DNA from: Telmatactis stephensoni
Taxonomy: Eukaryota > Cnidaria > Anthozoa > Actiniaria > Isophelliidae
DNA: 64,000 nucleotides
Assembly (NCBI GenBank): GCA_029948255.1
Contig: JALIZF010001675.1
Location: 177,001 to 241,000 of the forward strand
Direction of reading: 5' to 3'
The stretch's first letter is position 1; the number at the start of each line of letters is the position of its first letter. The position numbers and the translations under genes are program-made. Below the pieces are notes generated by a model. That model was not told the DNA's origin, searched no databases, and saw nothing but the letters and a program-made list of their open reading frames with translations. Positions 1 through 14,026 of the stretch are shown here, one piece after another.

Positions 1-232
1 TAAAAATTGTATATCTCATTAGCGTGGTGCACATCGAGTGCAAACACTGAACCCGTGAAACACAAAATAATTCAAAATAAAAACCTTTAATATGATGAAC
101 TAGCAAGTACCGTGAACTGCTCATTATAAGCTCCACCCTGACGATTATAAGCCCCTCCTCTTTTCTTCGTTTCTTGTCAAAACTTACACCACACTACACC
201 GTAAATGGTACAATAACAACTCTGATATATTA

Positions 233-521
233 AGGCGCTGTTACACGCTAAAACTTTTATCTGAAACTTGCCTTGATCGCCGATGCGAGACGAGTTTCAT
301 AAGGGGTGTTACAAGCTGAAATTTTGTCCTGAAACTTATTCGCGACACAAGTTTCTGTTGCAGGAGTAGAAAGCAGTTCTAGTTTTCGTGAAACCGTCTC
401 GTGAAACCAACCCGGGGAAAGTTTCACCTGAATGTTACACGGTGCAATGCATAGTGAAAATTGTCTCCCAACGGCGATTGAGGCAAGTTTCCGAGGAAAG
501 TTTCAGGGTGTAACAGCGCCT
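233..521. mobile_element. MITE, AGGCGCTGTTACA ends, TTA target duplication
   Basis: The ends are inverted copies (AGGCGCTGTTACACGCT on the left, its complement on the right), followed inward by matching arms that contain GAAACTTGCCTTGATCGCCG-like sequence. TTA lies directly on both sides (230-232 and 522-524). A 3-bp TWA duplication is typical of PIF/Harbinger-type MITEs. No ORF is present. The flanks (1-230, 522-610) show nothing else. Confidence 0.75.
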
Positions 522-612
522 TTAGTAAGATATTGCTGATTTTCAATCATTCCCTTGAGAGTCAAAATATAAAATAGTGGCAGCCATGAACGAACAAGAA
601 ACGCTAATTAAC

Positions 613-793
613 AAATTGAAGGTGGTTTTGAGTTGTCTGTCCTCTTATTGACACACTCTTGACGTCATAAAATGTTCAAAACTCAAGTGGAATCACGAGC
701 GCAGCGAGTGGTTTCACTGCAAAGTTTTGAACATTTTATGGCGTCAAGAGTGTGTCAATAAGAGGACAGACAACTCAAAACCATCTTCAATTC
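613..793. repeat. Foldback hairpin with about 70-bp arms
   Basis: Bases 613-683 are the near-perfect reverse complement of 723-793, around a loop of about 40 bases. A partial third copy of the arm (TGTCTGTCCTCTTATTG) follows near 890. The ORF that runs through it is a by-product. The stretch 960-1290 has no recognisable feature. Confidence 0.75.
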
Positions 794-1320
794 GTTTTTT
801 ACAACAATTATTTGAGATAAAAGTTAAAAAATTCTTTTCAAACGGGGCGGCAACAGAACGAGCGCGCGCGCTGAAACGCGTCAGCAGTGTGTCTGTCCTC
901 TTATTGGCACACTCTAATCAACCAATCAGATCGCGAGATTAGCATCAAGTGTTGTAAAATGAAAAATCTTTTGATGGCTGCTGTGACGTCACTTACAACC
1001 CAGCAATATACTAGCTTTCAAAACTGACTGCTGGATCGGCTCATCAGTTTAAATCCAGTTTTAAGCCCTCCCCCTTCACTTATAAGCCACTTAAAATCCC
1101 TTATGAGCCTGTATAAAGCCTAGCGCTTATAAGCCGCAGTTCACGGTAAATGATAAAAACAGCATAATTAATTACTAGTCACTGATTTTCATTAGTATCA
1201 CTATTCAATTTTAGAAAATGTTTCACGGATATTCTTTGCATCCGGTTTCAATGTCAATCCCGCTAACTCTGAACATGCAGTGTAACTATAGTTATGGGAT
1301 TCCTGTGTACTTGTGTAATA

Positions 1321-1527
1321 TTCAAGGTGCAACATTTGCTGGGCTACCTGTGTATCAATGAATGTATTGAAGCTGGGTTTCCTGTGGTGATCATATTAAA
1401 TCTAACAATCCTTCTAACGTATTATTATTCAAGGTGCAACATTTGCTGGGCTACCTGTGTATCAATGAATGTATTGAAGCTGGGTTTCCTGTGGTGATCA
1501 TATTAATTCTAACAATCCTTCTAACGT
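1321..1527 (+). repeat. Two 100-bp direct repeats, 107-bp period
   Basis: TTCAAGGTGCAACATTTGCT at 1321 recurs at 1428, and the copies stay nearly identical to the CTAACGT that ends each of them (1420 and 1527). Each copy contains two versions of the motif GGGNTNCCTGTG discussed in the findings. The segment lies just downstream of the DDX10 stop codon and could be part of its 3' UTR. Confidence 0.75.
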
Positions 1528-1664
1528 CGCAGGCTCCTTGGTGCTGTGCTCCTCTACTCATCACTTCGAACGCTTTGATGATTACAAAGATCAACAACAA
1601 TTCTGACCTTTTGACACCTTGAAGCAGGGCCTCAGGGATCCCAACAATCAGGGAGCAATGAAGA

Positions 1665-1785
1665 TCACCGTCCCTGCTGTAAGAAATGCAAGGCAAGCTC
1701 CTCGTCTTCCATAAGAGACGTTCTGTTATCGTCATTTTCATCTTCGCTTGTTTCACTTTTCTGTCGTTTTCGTAGCTTTTTGGAT
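1665..1785 (-). CDS. DDX10: DDX10 last exon, [12 protein letters not shown] terminus
   Basis: After a 6.4 kb intron, the acceptor TTTCAG joins in phase to a 40-codon exon. It ends with the conserved DDX10 C-terminal signature (acidic [10 protein letters not shown]) and a TGA at 1667-1665. Most of that intron is one inserted transposable element (2,393-7,987). Confidence 0.88.
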
Positions 1786-4700
1786 CTGAAAGTGAGATTA
1801 AAACTTAGCAAGGAAATTTGACAAGGAAATCTTTGGTAAGGAAGAGTTGTGTTGGAGAGCGAGGGAGGGATTGGAGAGCGAAGTGGTGAACATCGCATAC
1901 AAACACCGCTGCTAACGCCCGCCGCACACGTTGAGAAACTCCTCGAGGAAACTGCCACACGAGGCACTTAGCTCAGACGATTTCTCGCCGCAGATGTTGC
2001 ATCTTTGGCAACGCGAGACCAAAAATAGAGCATGTAAAAGAGAACACGGTGAAAAAAGTGCCTCGCGTCGCAATTTCCTCACACAGTTTCTCAACGTGTG
2101 TGGCGGGCTTTAATGAATGCGCATGTCTCTCTTATAAAAACCGTTAACCTCTCTTATTTCCTCATTTCACATGAGCTCAAAATCAAGCTTAAAGAATGAT
2201 ATGGAAAACTCTAGTGACAAAAAGAAAAAGTTCTAAAAATATTGCTTGGGATTCCTGTGGTCAATACGCGAGAGCACGTACGTAAATCTAACAGGACTGA
2301 AAAACATACAAACACGTAAGATTTTTAAGAAAAATAGCTGTAATACAAGCAATAGAAAAAAGGACATAGTATGAAATCAAAGCTAGTACTATCAAGAGAC
2401 CATAATACTAAGAGAGCGAAACTCAGTATTGATGTCTGTGCCATGTTCGCGGCGACTAAGGCTATTTTTAGTAACTTCGCCATCGCGCGCGCAAGGCCCT
2501 CAACCAATAGAATTTGATTTTTGACGTTCGCGCGGACGGGACCGTTTGAATTCTATTGTTTAAGAGCCTTGCGCGCGCGATGGCGAAATTACTAAAAATA
2601 GCCTTAGCCGCCACGAACATGGCACAGACATCAATACTGAGTTTCGCTCTCTTAGTATTTTGACTAGTACATAGCCCTGTCACGTGACTCTCTTGCATAC
2701 CATGGCTCGGTCGGGACTGGGAACTATGTATCCCCGTGTCAATATGGCGGACGTTTTGCTCAATGCGGGAAGGACGTCTAGTTCGCTCTTTTCAAACAGT
2801 TAGCGTTGATAATATTAATCCAAGGTGTGTACACTGAAACTAGATGGGAGTGTGACGATCGAGCGGACACTTGTGAAGACTGCCTGGCGAATTTTCCACA
2901 CTACAGTTCAAAAATGGACGCAAAAATGAGCTTAGCTTTCATGTAGACGTAAGTCTTTCAAATAAAAAAGTTAGAAATGCAAGTCATTTTTGAAGACTGA
3001 TTCAGTTTCAAAGACGATTTCCGTATAAGTTTCACTCGCTTAAATAAAGGTTGTACTTGTGGATTTGTGTTGATAGGCTAAATTATTATTTTTTGTCATT
3101 TAATAGCATTCCTCGACCCAATCATAGATGCGATTGCAAGAGGATGGGTACTTTACTTTACAAATTTTGGCATTTATTTTATAAATAAAATCATAATATT
3201 CCCATCAGTATATGGTGAAAAGAATCATGTATAGATTACAAGTTAAACAGCTGGCTTCATTGCTCATCTATGCTCATCTTTTCAGATGAGCGTGTTTCAT
3301 TATTGTTGTGTAAATCTTGAACACTCTTGCGTTCATGAACTGTTGTATACATAATTTTATCACATGTACTTCTATTATTCTAATAGATATTTAAGATGTT
3401 TTCTATTTTTGCTACAAAAATTATACATACTTTACATTAACACAAATGCTATCCCTTCAGAACATTGCTTTCAAAAACAATTAGCAAATGTTGCTTCCAG
3501 ATTCTTATCAAAACAGTCAAATATCTTGTTGCTTCACCAAATTTTGTGCCAGTGGAACAGTAAAACTCCTTCGCATTCACAAAATATTCTCCCATTTAAT
3601 CAGAACATCATAAAATAGATGAAAATGGGAAGGGAATAAGCCCCAAGTGTGATTACATATTACCCTCTCTCTATAACAGAATCCTTTTCAAGTAGCTTTT
3701 GTTCACTAATTAAAACTATTGTTTGTATTCTTGTAGAAATTTAAACTAATTTGTATATGAAAGGGCTTTGAAAAGGATTCTGGTATAGAAAAGAGCTCAA
3801 AACATCATGGTTTGGGGGAAAATGGATAGAGGATTGGAAAGCCAATATTGTTCCCTTTCCTTACCAGCCCTCTTCCAAGGGCCAGCAATGCATGAGAATT
3901 TAAGATGGGGAGACAACTGACAAAAGTATCGCTTGCAGCACTTCACTTTCTATAAGAAATGGCTAGTGTATGAAATTATTAGAATATAGTAATGAGATAC
4001 TATATCAATTGAAAGAAAGTAGAAAAAGGTTTTTTTTTGACCAAGCTGCAAACCTTGGGTATATTGTTGCACACTTCAAACAAGAATGTGTGTATCGAAT
4101 CTCATGGTTATCCGATAGGTCTCTTCTTGAAAAATTTCTTTTGTGCATGCATTAAACTCACTATTTCCTTCCTTCACAGTCTTTTTACATGAAGTTATGT
4201 AGACTTTAAGATGGCTATTACCCAACAAACAAGAAAATAATGTGCACCATATGCACACAAATTTAGATAAAGGGTTGTAATACTAATCAATGCAGATATT
4301 CCTTGGTACAGTCATTCATTCTGTTTGCTTTACTTCAAAGCAGCAATTCCATTTCCATAATTGTTTTGAGACCTGAAAGGATTTTCATGACTTTCCCACT
4401 TACAATTGAAAGTGACTTTTTTGATGATATTTTTTCAATGGTATAAAATGGTATAATTAACTTTCCTATTCTGGAAAAAGTAATCTCAGGACATCCATCA
4501 AAAAGTCACTTAGGTCATTTTAACAGTGAACCCTTCAATTCCTTAATGGTTTACAACTGACTTTTTGGGTTCCCCTTAAATAGAATACTCAGTAAAATAT
4601 TGACCAATATCCTTTTATCATGGACTAGTTTTAAACTGTACATGCTGTTTATGTGCATGTCCACACACTCTTTGCATGCATTCCCTCTTATCCCTATCCT

Positions 4701-7700
4701 TCAATTCACTTTTGCATAATGGTATTGCTCTTTTACAGAAAACAGGAATGGATTTAGGTTAGGGCAAAGGGGACACATCCCTTCCCTTTTGGAAATTTGA
4801 ATACCATTTTTTGAATACCTTTTTGACTCACTCGTACTCCAAAGGATTATTATGTTATTATGTGAGTTATTGCTATCACTTCTTAATGGCATAAAAAAAT
4901 GTGTAACTGAATAGCCTATTGTTACACAAATCCTCCAGCCTGCTTTGAGCACATCCTTTTACTGTAGATGGCCCAATATTGTCTGAAATGAAACTAGCTA
5001 GTGTGGATACCTCTCTGAGGCTGGCAGGCACTAAGAGCTTGTCCTGAAAGTAAGGTAAGGTCAGGTATTGGTCCTAGAGTTACTGTATGCCTTTTTCATT
5101 GACTTTTGCTTTACTCATTGGTTTTGTGCAGTATCCATGAGTTGTCTCATTGACACCTTTCACTTTTTAAATACCTTTTTTGAAACCAATGTTGCATGCC
5201 CCCTCTTGTAAATTTATTTGTAAATACCTTTATCTTTTTTAAGTGTAGGAAAGTGTAGGAAATGTTCACCCTATTACTATATATATCTATGTGCCTATTA
5301 CTATATATATCTATGTGTGTGTATGTGTATATTTGAGGGCCACTGGGTTATCAGTGCAATTATTATAAATTGTAACTGTTGTGTGTTTTACCCTCGTTTA
5401 AATAAAGTTATTATTCTTATTCTTGATGATTATGTTATGGATATCTTAAAATTATTATAAGGGAAATGGTAGCACATCTAAGCTACTCTAAGCTTTCACA
5501 CACTTAAACAGCAACAAAATTATGAAGTGTTTATCTACTTATACACAAGAAAAATTGTATTACATTCATGTTGATTTGGAAATTTTTTTGATAAATTATG
5601 AGCAAGAATATGGGTGTGAATTTTTTTACTGACTTTCTTTCCAAAATAGAACAATATCATGACAAAGAAAGTATGTACAAAACTGATTTAGAACTTGTAG
5701 GTACTGAAATGTGTTTTTGGAGATGCCTGTGGAGTTGAATTATTGACACAATTGACCCCTTGTACTCTCCTGAGGACTTTTACTTTACAACCTCTCACGA
5801 CCAAGTTCTACTGTTACTATATTAAAGTTCACATATTACTGGGCTACCTGTGGTCGCCCAGTCTTAAATTACCTTTGTTTTTTCTGATTCGCGTGCAGAC
5901 AAAATGCCAAAATTGCGCAATACACCTCCCCGTAATGCTTTGCGCGCGCAGGGTTCAAGGAGTGACTAGATACAAAATGGCCGCCATTACATATGACATT
6001 TCCAAGTAAGTTTTTAACCATTTTCTTCGGGATTATTGTTGTTCCTCCCATATGTTAGATAGAATTACCGTTTACAAATCTAGAGGAGATTTCTTGTTCA
6101 ATATTTTGCTGATTCATAGAAGATTTTAAAGCTTCATCGATCGTACTTGAAATAAGACGGCGGGGACTTCAAATCGGTCTTCTCAAAACCTAACCAAAGC
6201 ATTCTAGAATCTATCGGGAACCACACACAGTTCCATTAGACGTAGTACTTTTATTGTCAATAATAAATTTAAGAAATATACATGGAAATAAAGCTTTTGT
6301 TTTTTCAAAGTCTTGTTTTGAACAGTGATATTTTCATGTGCGTGATCGAGAAAGAATACCAGTCTCGAGAAATACACGCATCAAAAATAAATCCAGGAAA
6401 ACTACAAGTCATCTGTTAAAAATAATTAAATTATCACAGAGGAGTGAATCATTCCAATTTTATTCTGTCAAGTGATATACTGAAACAAATCCTGGTCCTA
6501 TTGATCCCTTTAAGACTATCCAAGCACCTTATTGTCAAAACAAAGTGTTGTTGTTTGGGTTGAATGTAGGTACCAAGTGCATGTGTACTGAGCCATGTCC
6601 CTTACATCACTAATATTTGCCCACAGAAATAATGGTATTTCATCATCAATAATTAGTTCAAATAATGAACATTGGTAATGAACTGTATGGTAGTTTATCT
6701 AGACTATCCCGACAAACATTTTTAATGTTATAAACAGAAGAACCTGAAATAATTTCCATATTCACTACTACCTTATCGATATCTTAAGATAAAATACACT
6801 ACAGTCCAAGCTGCTACAATATAATGATATTTTCATGACTGTTGTACACTTGTCTAGAAATTTTTGATTACTATGTACATCATTGGTGAATATAATGCAG
6901 TCAGTTAATCACACAAAATTATATCTCATTCATAATAACAATTGGTTGTAGTACTGTAGCCATGTACTGTACCTCAGATGGTAAAAACTATTTGATTCAC
7001 ATGCTAGAAATGCAATTGCTATGCTTCACCCTCAAGGAACCTGTGCCCTTACTTAGAATGCTGCTGTGCTATATATTTGTATTCTCTTTGTTTTTCTCTG
7101 ATAAAATCTACCTGGTATTGGAATTCAGAAACTTTAAGGTCAACTGTTGAACATGGAACAAAATTCCACAGTTCACTTAATACTTCTGCTGAACAGCCTA
7201 TAATTAGATGCACATATCTGTACCACCCAATGCCAATAGCCACAGGTAGCCCAGTAACGCTGGCGATCAGCGTCTAGTTTGATTTAAGCTTATAGTCATT
7301 TCAAAAACACTGCATGTGAAGTTTCAGAAAGCACTGTGCACAAATATATTAAGAATTTTTTGGGTCTATGAGGGGGTTAGTAACAGCCCTGTCACAACCA
7401 TGTTGAATTATTGTGTTTTTACGTTTTCCGTAATGTGCATTGTGATTGTTCAAGTTTTAATCAGTTTCAGTAATTTTTCGAGGAAATAAAAAATGATTCA
7501 AAACAGTTTTAAAAAAGCTATTCAAGAGCCTCTACAGATTAAACAACAAAATCATTTAGCGACCGACTGCACAAAAATGTCAAATACTGATCAGAACTTT
7601 CCTCGAGGACTTTTCGTTGGCATTTATGTTTTGTTTCTTGCAGTTTTGTTTTCCACAAAACTAGGCAAATTGAGCTGGTACTCTCGCATCAAAAATCGTC

Positions 7701-10700
7701 AAATTTCCACTATACATACATTCTGAGTTTTGAAGGAGCATATGTTGCAGTCGGAATGCTTCGTTACTCCATTGCAAGTTTCGTCTTGACAAATGTTTGC
7801 ATTTTCGAAGCAAGAAAATTGATTTTCTGCGTTTTCTTTGTCTTCTTCGGCCGCCATCTTGGTCCGCCATATTGACACGGGGAGACAAAGAAATTGACCA
7901 ATCGTGTTCAAGTATGCAAGGTCGGACGACAGCCAATCAGAATGCAGCGCGTTCCGGGCTATGTACTAGACAAATTATGGTCTCTTGGTACTATAGCCTA
8001 CAAATCTCTATAGACCACTTTCACGTGACGTCAAAGCAGCTCAATTTGGAGGACGAAACAAAACAAAAGATAGTAAGGTCATGACTTAAAGACTGACGAG
8101 TCTGGGTGAGACAAAATTGCGAGGCCTACTGAAATGGATGCTAGTGTGATACAGCAAATAGATTTACATCTTACTTTGGTTCGTGTTCATCTTTGCTCGC
8201 TTCGTCAGATTCATTACCGCTATCGTTACCAAGTCTGACTTCGTTACCCTGGAAACAATCACGTCATTATATCATAATGCATTTCTTAAATCAAAATTTC
8301 AGCTCTAATTTTAAATCAAGGCTGAAATATCAACTTACCATTTCATCTTCTTGTTTCTTTTCTTTTCCTTTTCGTTTCTTTTTCTTGTGTTCACTTCGTA
8401 TTCGCTTTCGTTCTCTTTCTCTGTCCTTCTTGTCCTTCAACTGCAGTAGTCTACGGGCATCCTCGATGGAAATCCCGCCAACGTCCCGCACTTGCTCTTC
8501 GCCGAGAGGCACTGGTATGATATTGTCTTCTTCTGGTGAATCTTGTTGTTGTATTGTTGGTTCACCAGTTGTTTGTATGGCCTTGAATAGACAAAATAAA
8601 GCGAATATTTCTGAAGTAACATCACTGGTAAAGTCTGATCAAGTGCATTACACCTCTAAAGAGCGCCACTTGAGGCTGATATAGCTAATGAAATTGCATA
8701 AACATTGCCTTCAATTTTCAAAATAACTAAACGCTGAAGACTAGACCTGAATGAATATTGAAAAATCTGTTGATGTTGTTAGATGATTCCGCAAAGAAGC
8801 GCGTGCTCGTGAACGTTAGTTAAAACATCGACAAATTTTGGTATTCCAGACGCTATTATGCAACGCATTCATAAGACAAAACATATGAAAATTTTAAAAA
8901 CTATTACTAGTGTACTCAGCAACCATTTCGGTCTCAACTTCTAAAAAAGTTCAAACTAATATAGGTAAACAGACTATCTCTTATAATGATTGAGAAGAAA
9001 AAAATGACAATATACTTGTAATATAACAGAGCCTGAGGGCTAAGTTAACTGCTATGTTTTCTAGTTAGCCCTCAGCCTATTAGTTCTATTTTGAAAACAG
9101 GTAGAAGACTGTAATGTACTATTGTAAAATTAATAATTTTAAAGAGAGAGCAATAAAAAACAATTCCAATTCTATGTTTGATGATTTTGAAAGGTTAATA
9201 TTTGTGCAGTAGACCTAATCCATCGTGTAACAATGTTTTCCCAATTCAGCGTGACAAACCACAAGAGGAATAATCTACTTTTGGTTTGAAACTCGTCGGA
9301 TTATCGTCGTTACTTGTTCTCTCGAATTCTTTTGAAGGGGAAAAACAAAAGAAAATGAATCCTCTGGAGGTTTGGCACGCATGAAAACATTGTGATGCGT
9401 GGATTAGGTCTATTAGCTATATATTTTTGGCACATGTACAATGAATGTTTGCTGAAATTAAATAACTGTGTACCTACCTCTCCATCATCGTCAAAAACTA
9501 TTTTAGTATTCAGTTTGATTTTCTTGTTGACAAGTTTCTTGACTTGTTGAATCTTGGATGCGACTGACTTTTCCTTCTTGGTACTTCGTGGGGTTTTCTA
9601 CAAGAAAACAAGAAGCTTGTTATGTAAAGTACAAATCCATACTTTTGGCACATGTACAATGTAGGTTTGCTAAAACTGAATAACTGTGTACCTCCCTCCC
9701 CATGCATCATCGTCAAAAACTATTTTAGTATTTAGTTTGACTCCGTTATCGAGCCTCCTGTACGAATGAAAGTGCAGCCAAAACGACATCAAAAAATGAA
9801 TCGACGCTGTGACGAAATTTTTGTTTGCAAAAGGTGACAGAACACAGCGCCTGTGAATTTTGAGATTTTGAAGGAGATTTTCGCGAGGAAAAATAAAAAC
9901 TGCTACAGCCTTGTGATCAGAAGGAGGAAACGTTTAACCAGGTACATGTATTAAGCGGACCCTTTACTAAGCAGGTACCCATTATTAAGAGGGCACTAGC
10001 TCAGGTCCCGGCGAAAATTTCTTCGCATATCGACGATTTTCAAAAATGGCAGCCTAGTACATGACAACGAGGCCTCAAAGCGTGGCGACACATCTATTGT
10101 TATCAAAGACGATGTTGATGATGATGATGATGAATACTATATTTATTGAGGGTGAAAACATATTTACTGGTGACCCAGTAAATATGAGGACGATGTGGTC
10201 CTCTTCCTTTTGAAATACCTATTTTCAGTGCATTTTACAGGATGTACTTAGACTCATTTGATGCCATGATGATTTGGAAGCCTTTCTGGCCGCGTTCTCG
10301 TGAACAATGAGCCCGCCATTTTTGAAAGTCGTGTATTTACTGTAAATTAGACCTCAACTTAGCGGACACATATATTATATAAGCGGACACCAGACAAGGT
10401 CCCAATTAAGGTGTCCGCTTAGAGGTGCCAATAATTTTGAGATATTCTACTGTACATAACTTAAAGCTATATACCGTCACGTCAATCATTACCTCTGGCT
10501 CAAGTGGCATGGGTTCAACTTCAACATTTGTTCTCTTCAAGAAGAGAACACTGTCATCTTGGTCAGCGGTATCATCAGCTCCTGTAAAAGTAGCTACCAG
10601 TCCCCTATCTTTTGTTGGTTTGGTGTCAGCGTCTTCAGGATCAGATTCCTCTTCACTACTGTCGCTATCATCGACGTCAAGGTCTCCTGGTGATGACTCG

Positions 10701-12480
10701 TGCTTGGAGGGTGTCTGACTACCAAATTTCTTTTCAGCTTTCTAATGAGAGATAATGATTAACAAATAGATTCAAGTTTTCCGTGCATCTATACTCAAAT
10801 AGATGCACAGATGACATCAAAATTTGGTGAGAACATCGCTTGGCATGAATTTTTCTCACATTTGAATAAAATAATAAAATAAATAATAAAATAAATATAT
10901 AATCTTCTACAGCAGATCCACGTAGTGGCTATTCTTCTGCTGGCGCTCACACTCACTACCTCTACATTAAATATTTTGCATATATCGTTCAACTCCCTGT
11001 TGATTTTTGCTGAGGGAGGAAAAACCAAAAACCGAAGAACCCGGAGAAAAAACCCTCGTGGCATGGTAGAGAACAACACATGAAATAAACTCAATTCACA
11101 TATCATCCGATGTCCAAGCCAGGAATTGAACCCGAGACCACAGCGGTGAGAGGCCGGTGCTCTCACCACTCGGCCAACCATACCACCCATTGTTCTCACT
11201 GACCTCTTCTGAGCATTAGTTAGAGTACAGAAGCATGGAAAAATCGAATCTATTTGTTTTATGTAACATTTATCGAGAGATGGGAATGAATGTTATCAGT
11301 CATCCAGTGGAATTGAAATAAGAATTAAGAGGGGATTTTTTTCAAGTTCGAGCAGTGAACGACAAAAACTCCTGAGTTGAAGAATAGCTGTTGTACAAGA
11401 CTAAAATCATTTCTGTCAGAAAGTTGAAGTTGTTTGTAAGTAGTTTTGGCCAATGAAATTTGAATCAAAGTGTTAATCCAAAGCGAAAATTTGGATCGAA
11501 AATGAGATTTAGGCCTTCATTTGCTCATTTACTAAATGTTTTCTTTATATTCAGCTTGAAAAAGCTTAATCCCAACACAACTTCAAGAAAAAGTCTTTGT
11601 ACAATTCAAAAATCCGTTTTAAACGGGTATATTATCTTGGTACATCAGTTTTGAACCGGTAGAAAAAGGTTTTGTGTATTAATCCAGAACGAAAATTTGG
11701 ATTAAAACTCGCACGAAGGTCTAGTTTTTGGCGCTTTTCGCCATTATTTCTCGTCATTGAAAAAAATCTCCTCTTAAAATTAAATCACTTACTGGAAATA
11801 GGATTTGTAGCGGAGTGAGCGACTTCAGGCAACTGAAGTTTGGTTCAGTTTCCTCATGAAGACCAAAGGTTTTGGTCGCAACGTAACACACTCCGCCACA
11901 AATCCTACTACCGTAAATGATTTGATTTTAGTACTAATTAATGGAAACAATTTAACCATTTAGAGGGCGCGTAAAATTCTGTGACGTCATGTGTAATATA
12001 CCAGTTATTACACAATTGTATAAATCATGCTTCAATGCTCACTTCTATACCATTATTATCAGACTAGTTGGTCACCGCACGTTCAGTAATTTTGAACATT
12101 TCGCTAAGTACTTGGTGTGTTCAATACCAATTGTGTGCAACACCAAGTGTATCAAATAGATCGATTGTATATCAATGGATGTATCATCTATTGATACAAT
12201 TGGTGTTGCAAACACCAAGTACTTACCTACATCCACAGCACTGTTTCTCAGTCATACAAAAATTGCTCTATCGGTAATATCACCACGTGTACACGCGTTG
12301 TATCCATGACACAAAACCCAAAAGTATTAACCAATCACTTTCATAGCTATCACAATGGCTTTCATAATCACTATCTCTATTATGAACTTATACAACAACC
12401 ACCACCACCACCCCCACCACCCCCACCATCATCATCATCATCATCATCACCACCACCATCATCATCATCATCATCATCAT

Positions 12481-12512
<32 letters not shown>

Positions 12513-13967
12513 TCATCTTCGTCTTTTATTTACCTTCAAAAACCTGATTCTTGGTGCATTCGGTAGACCAAGTGATCTGAATAACAAAGGTTAGGATGGT
12601 TAATTCTTATAAATGGTTCAAGATTATGTACTTATTGACTGAATTGGAGGGCCGGACGCCAAATATTTTCCTGTCTAGCCCGACCTAACTCATTCAATAA
12701 GCATTTTACCATATGACTGTTTTTATCACCAATTTATCTGTATTTTTGGCGCGCGCGAAGGTCCGGTTCCGGATACGGGTTTTTCCGGTCCACATTCGAA
12801 AAGCCGTTCGGCCCCGCTGACGTCACGTTTTCCTAAGGTTTTCTTAAGAGCGCACGCGGGTCGAACTTCAACTAAAGGACACCTCTCCATCTGATTTATA
12901 GAGAAACCTCTGTACAACGACCACCTCTCGACAACGACCATCTGTTCCAAAGTGGTCGTTGTGGAGAGGTTTTGACTGTAATAATATTTCTGGGATTGCG
13001 ATTAGCTAAGTAAAAAATTATACAGGCAATTATATCTTTTCCTGTTTCTTGGTCAACTTCTATTACTTACAAAGCAAAGGCTTCCACTGGTAGTTTATGA
13101 GCATCAAATATTTTCTTGTTTGATTGGAGAAACACGGATCTAACGTATGATACTATGGACTGTTGAAAGAGTAAAACAAAATATAACAAAAGAAGAGACT
13201 TGTGAAACTTTATGGCACTGTGTCGTGCGAGAGTCAGTTGTTGCTGCTATTATAAAATCGAAATTATCTTTGCCATAACAGATCTTATCAAGAGACCATA
13301 ATACTAAGAGAGCGAAACTCAATATTGATGTCTGTGCGATGTTCGCGGCGACTAAAGGCCCGGACACACGGTGCAACATTTGCTGCCGAGACATCGCGCG
13401 CAACACAATGTTGCAGCGTGTGTCCACCCATTCCAATGTTTCGCGAAACGTTGCGCACAACAGCCACAGAAGTAGGAGTGAGTTCTACTTCTGCAATTGT
13501 CCAGACCTGTTTGCGCGCAACATTCAGGCACGAGATGTTTCAGTGGTGGACACACGGTGCAACCGTGTTACGCGCGGTGTTTCAGCAAATGTTTCGGGTA
13601 AAGTTGCATCGTGTGTCCGGGCCTTCGGGCTATTTTTAGTAACTTCGCCATCGCGCGCGCAAGGCAAAATTAAACTATAGAATTCAAAAGCCGAAAGCAA
13701 ACGATTCCGTCCGCGCGCACGTCAAAAAATCAAATTTCTATATTGTTTGAAAGCCTTGCGCGCGCGATGGCGAAGTTACTAAAAATAGCCTTAGTCGCCG
13801 CGAACATTTGACACCGAGCTTCGCTCTCTTAATATTATGGTCTCTTGATCTTATTCTAATCATTGTCTGTTTCTATCAAAAATATTGATCATTTCGCTGT
13901 CATCATCTCATTACTCTCTCATCGTTACGGGTACCCATCAACAAGATCAACTACCACCACCACTACC

Positions 13968-14026
<59 letters not shown>

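Noticed and set aside
11100..11190. Functional tRNA gene
   Set aside because: A and B boxes are present but no stems fold properly and the body continues into a SINE tail.
11206..11262. Candidate for the missing DDX10 exon (RFDFSMLL reading, correct length 46)
   Set aside because: It contains an in-frame TAA and is part of the inverted flank of the SINE.
11533..11564. Candidate for the missing DDX10 exon ([10 protein letters not shown] reading)
   Set aside because: The sequence looks weakly like the family and has usable splice sites, but its 32-bp length breaks the frame with the next exon.
12306..12594. Poly-His, poly-Pro and poly-Ser ORFs
   Set aside because: They are different frames of one CCA/CAT microsatellite in a DDX10 intron.
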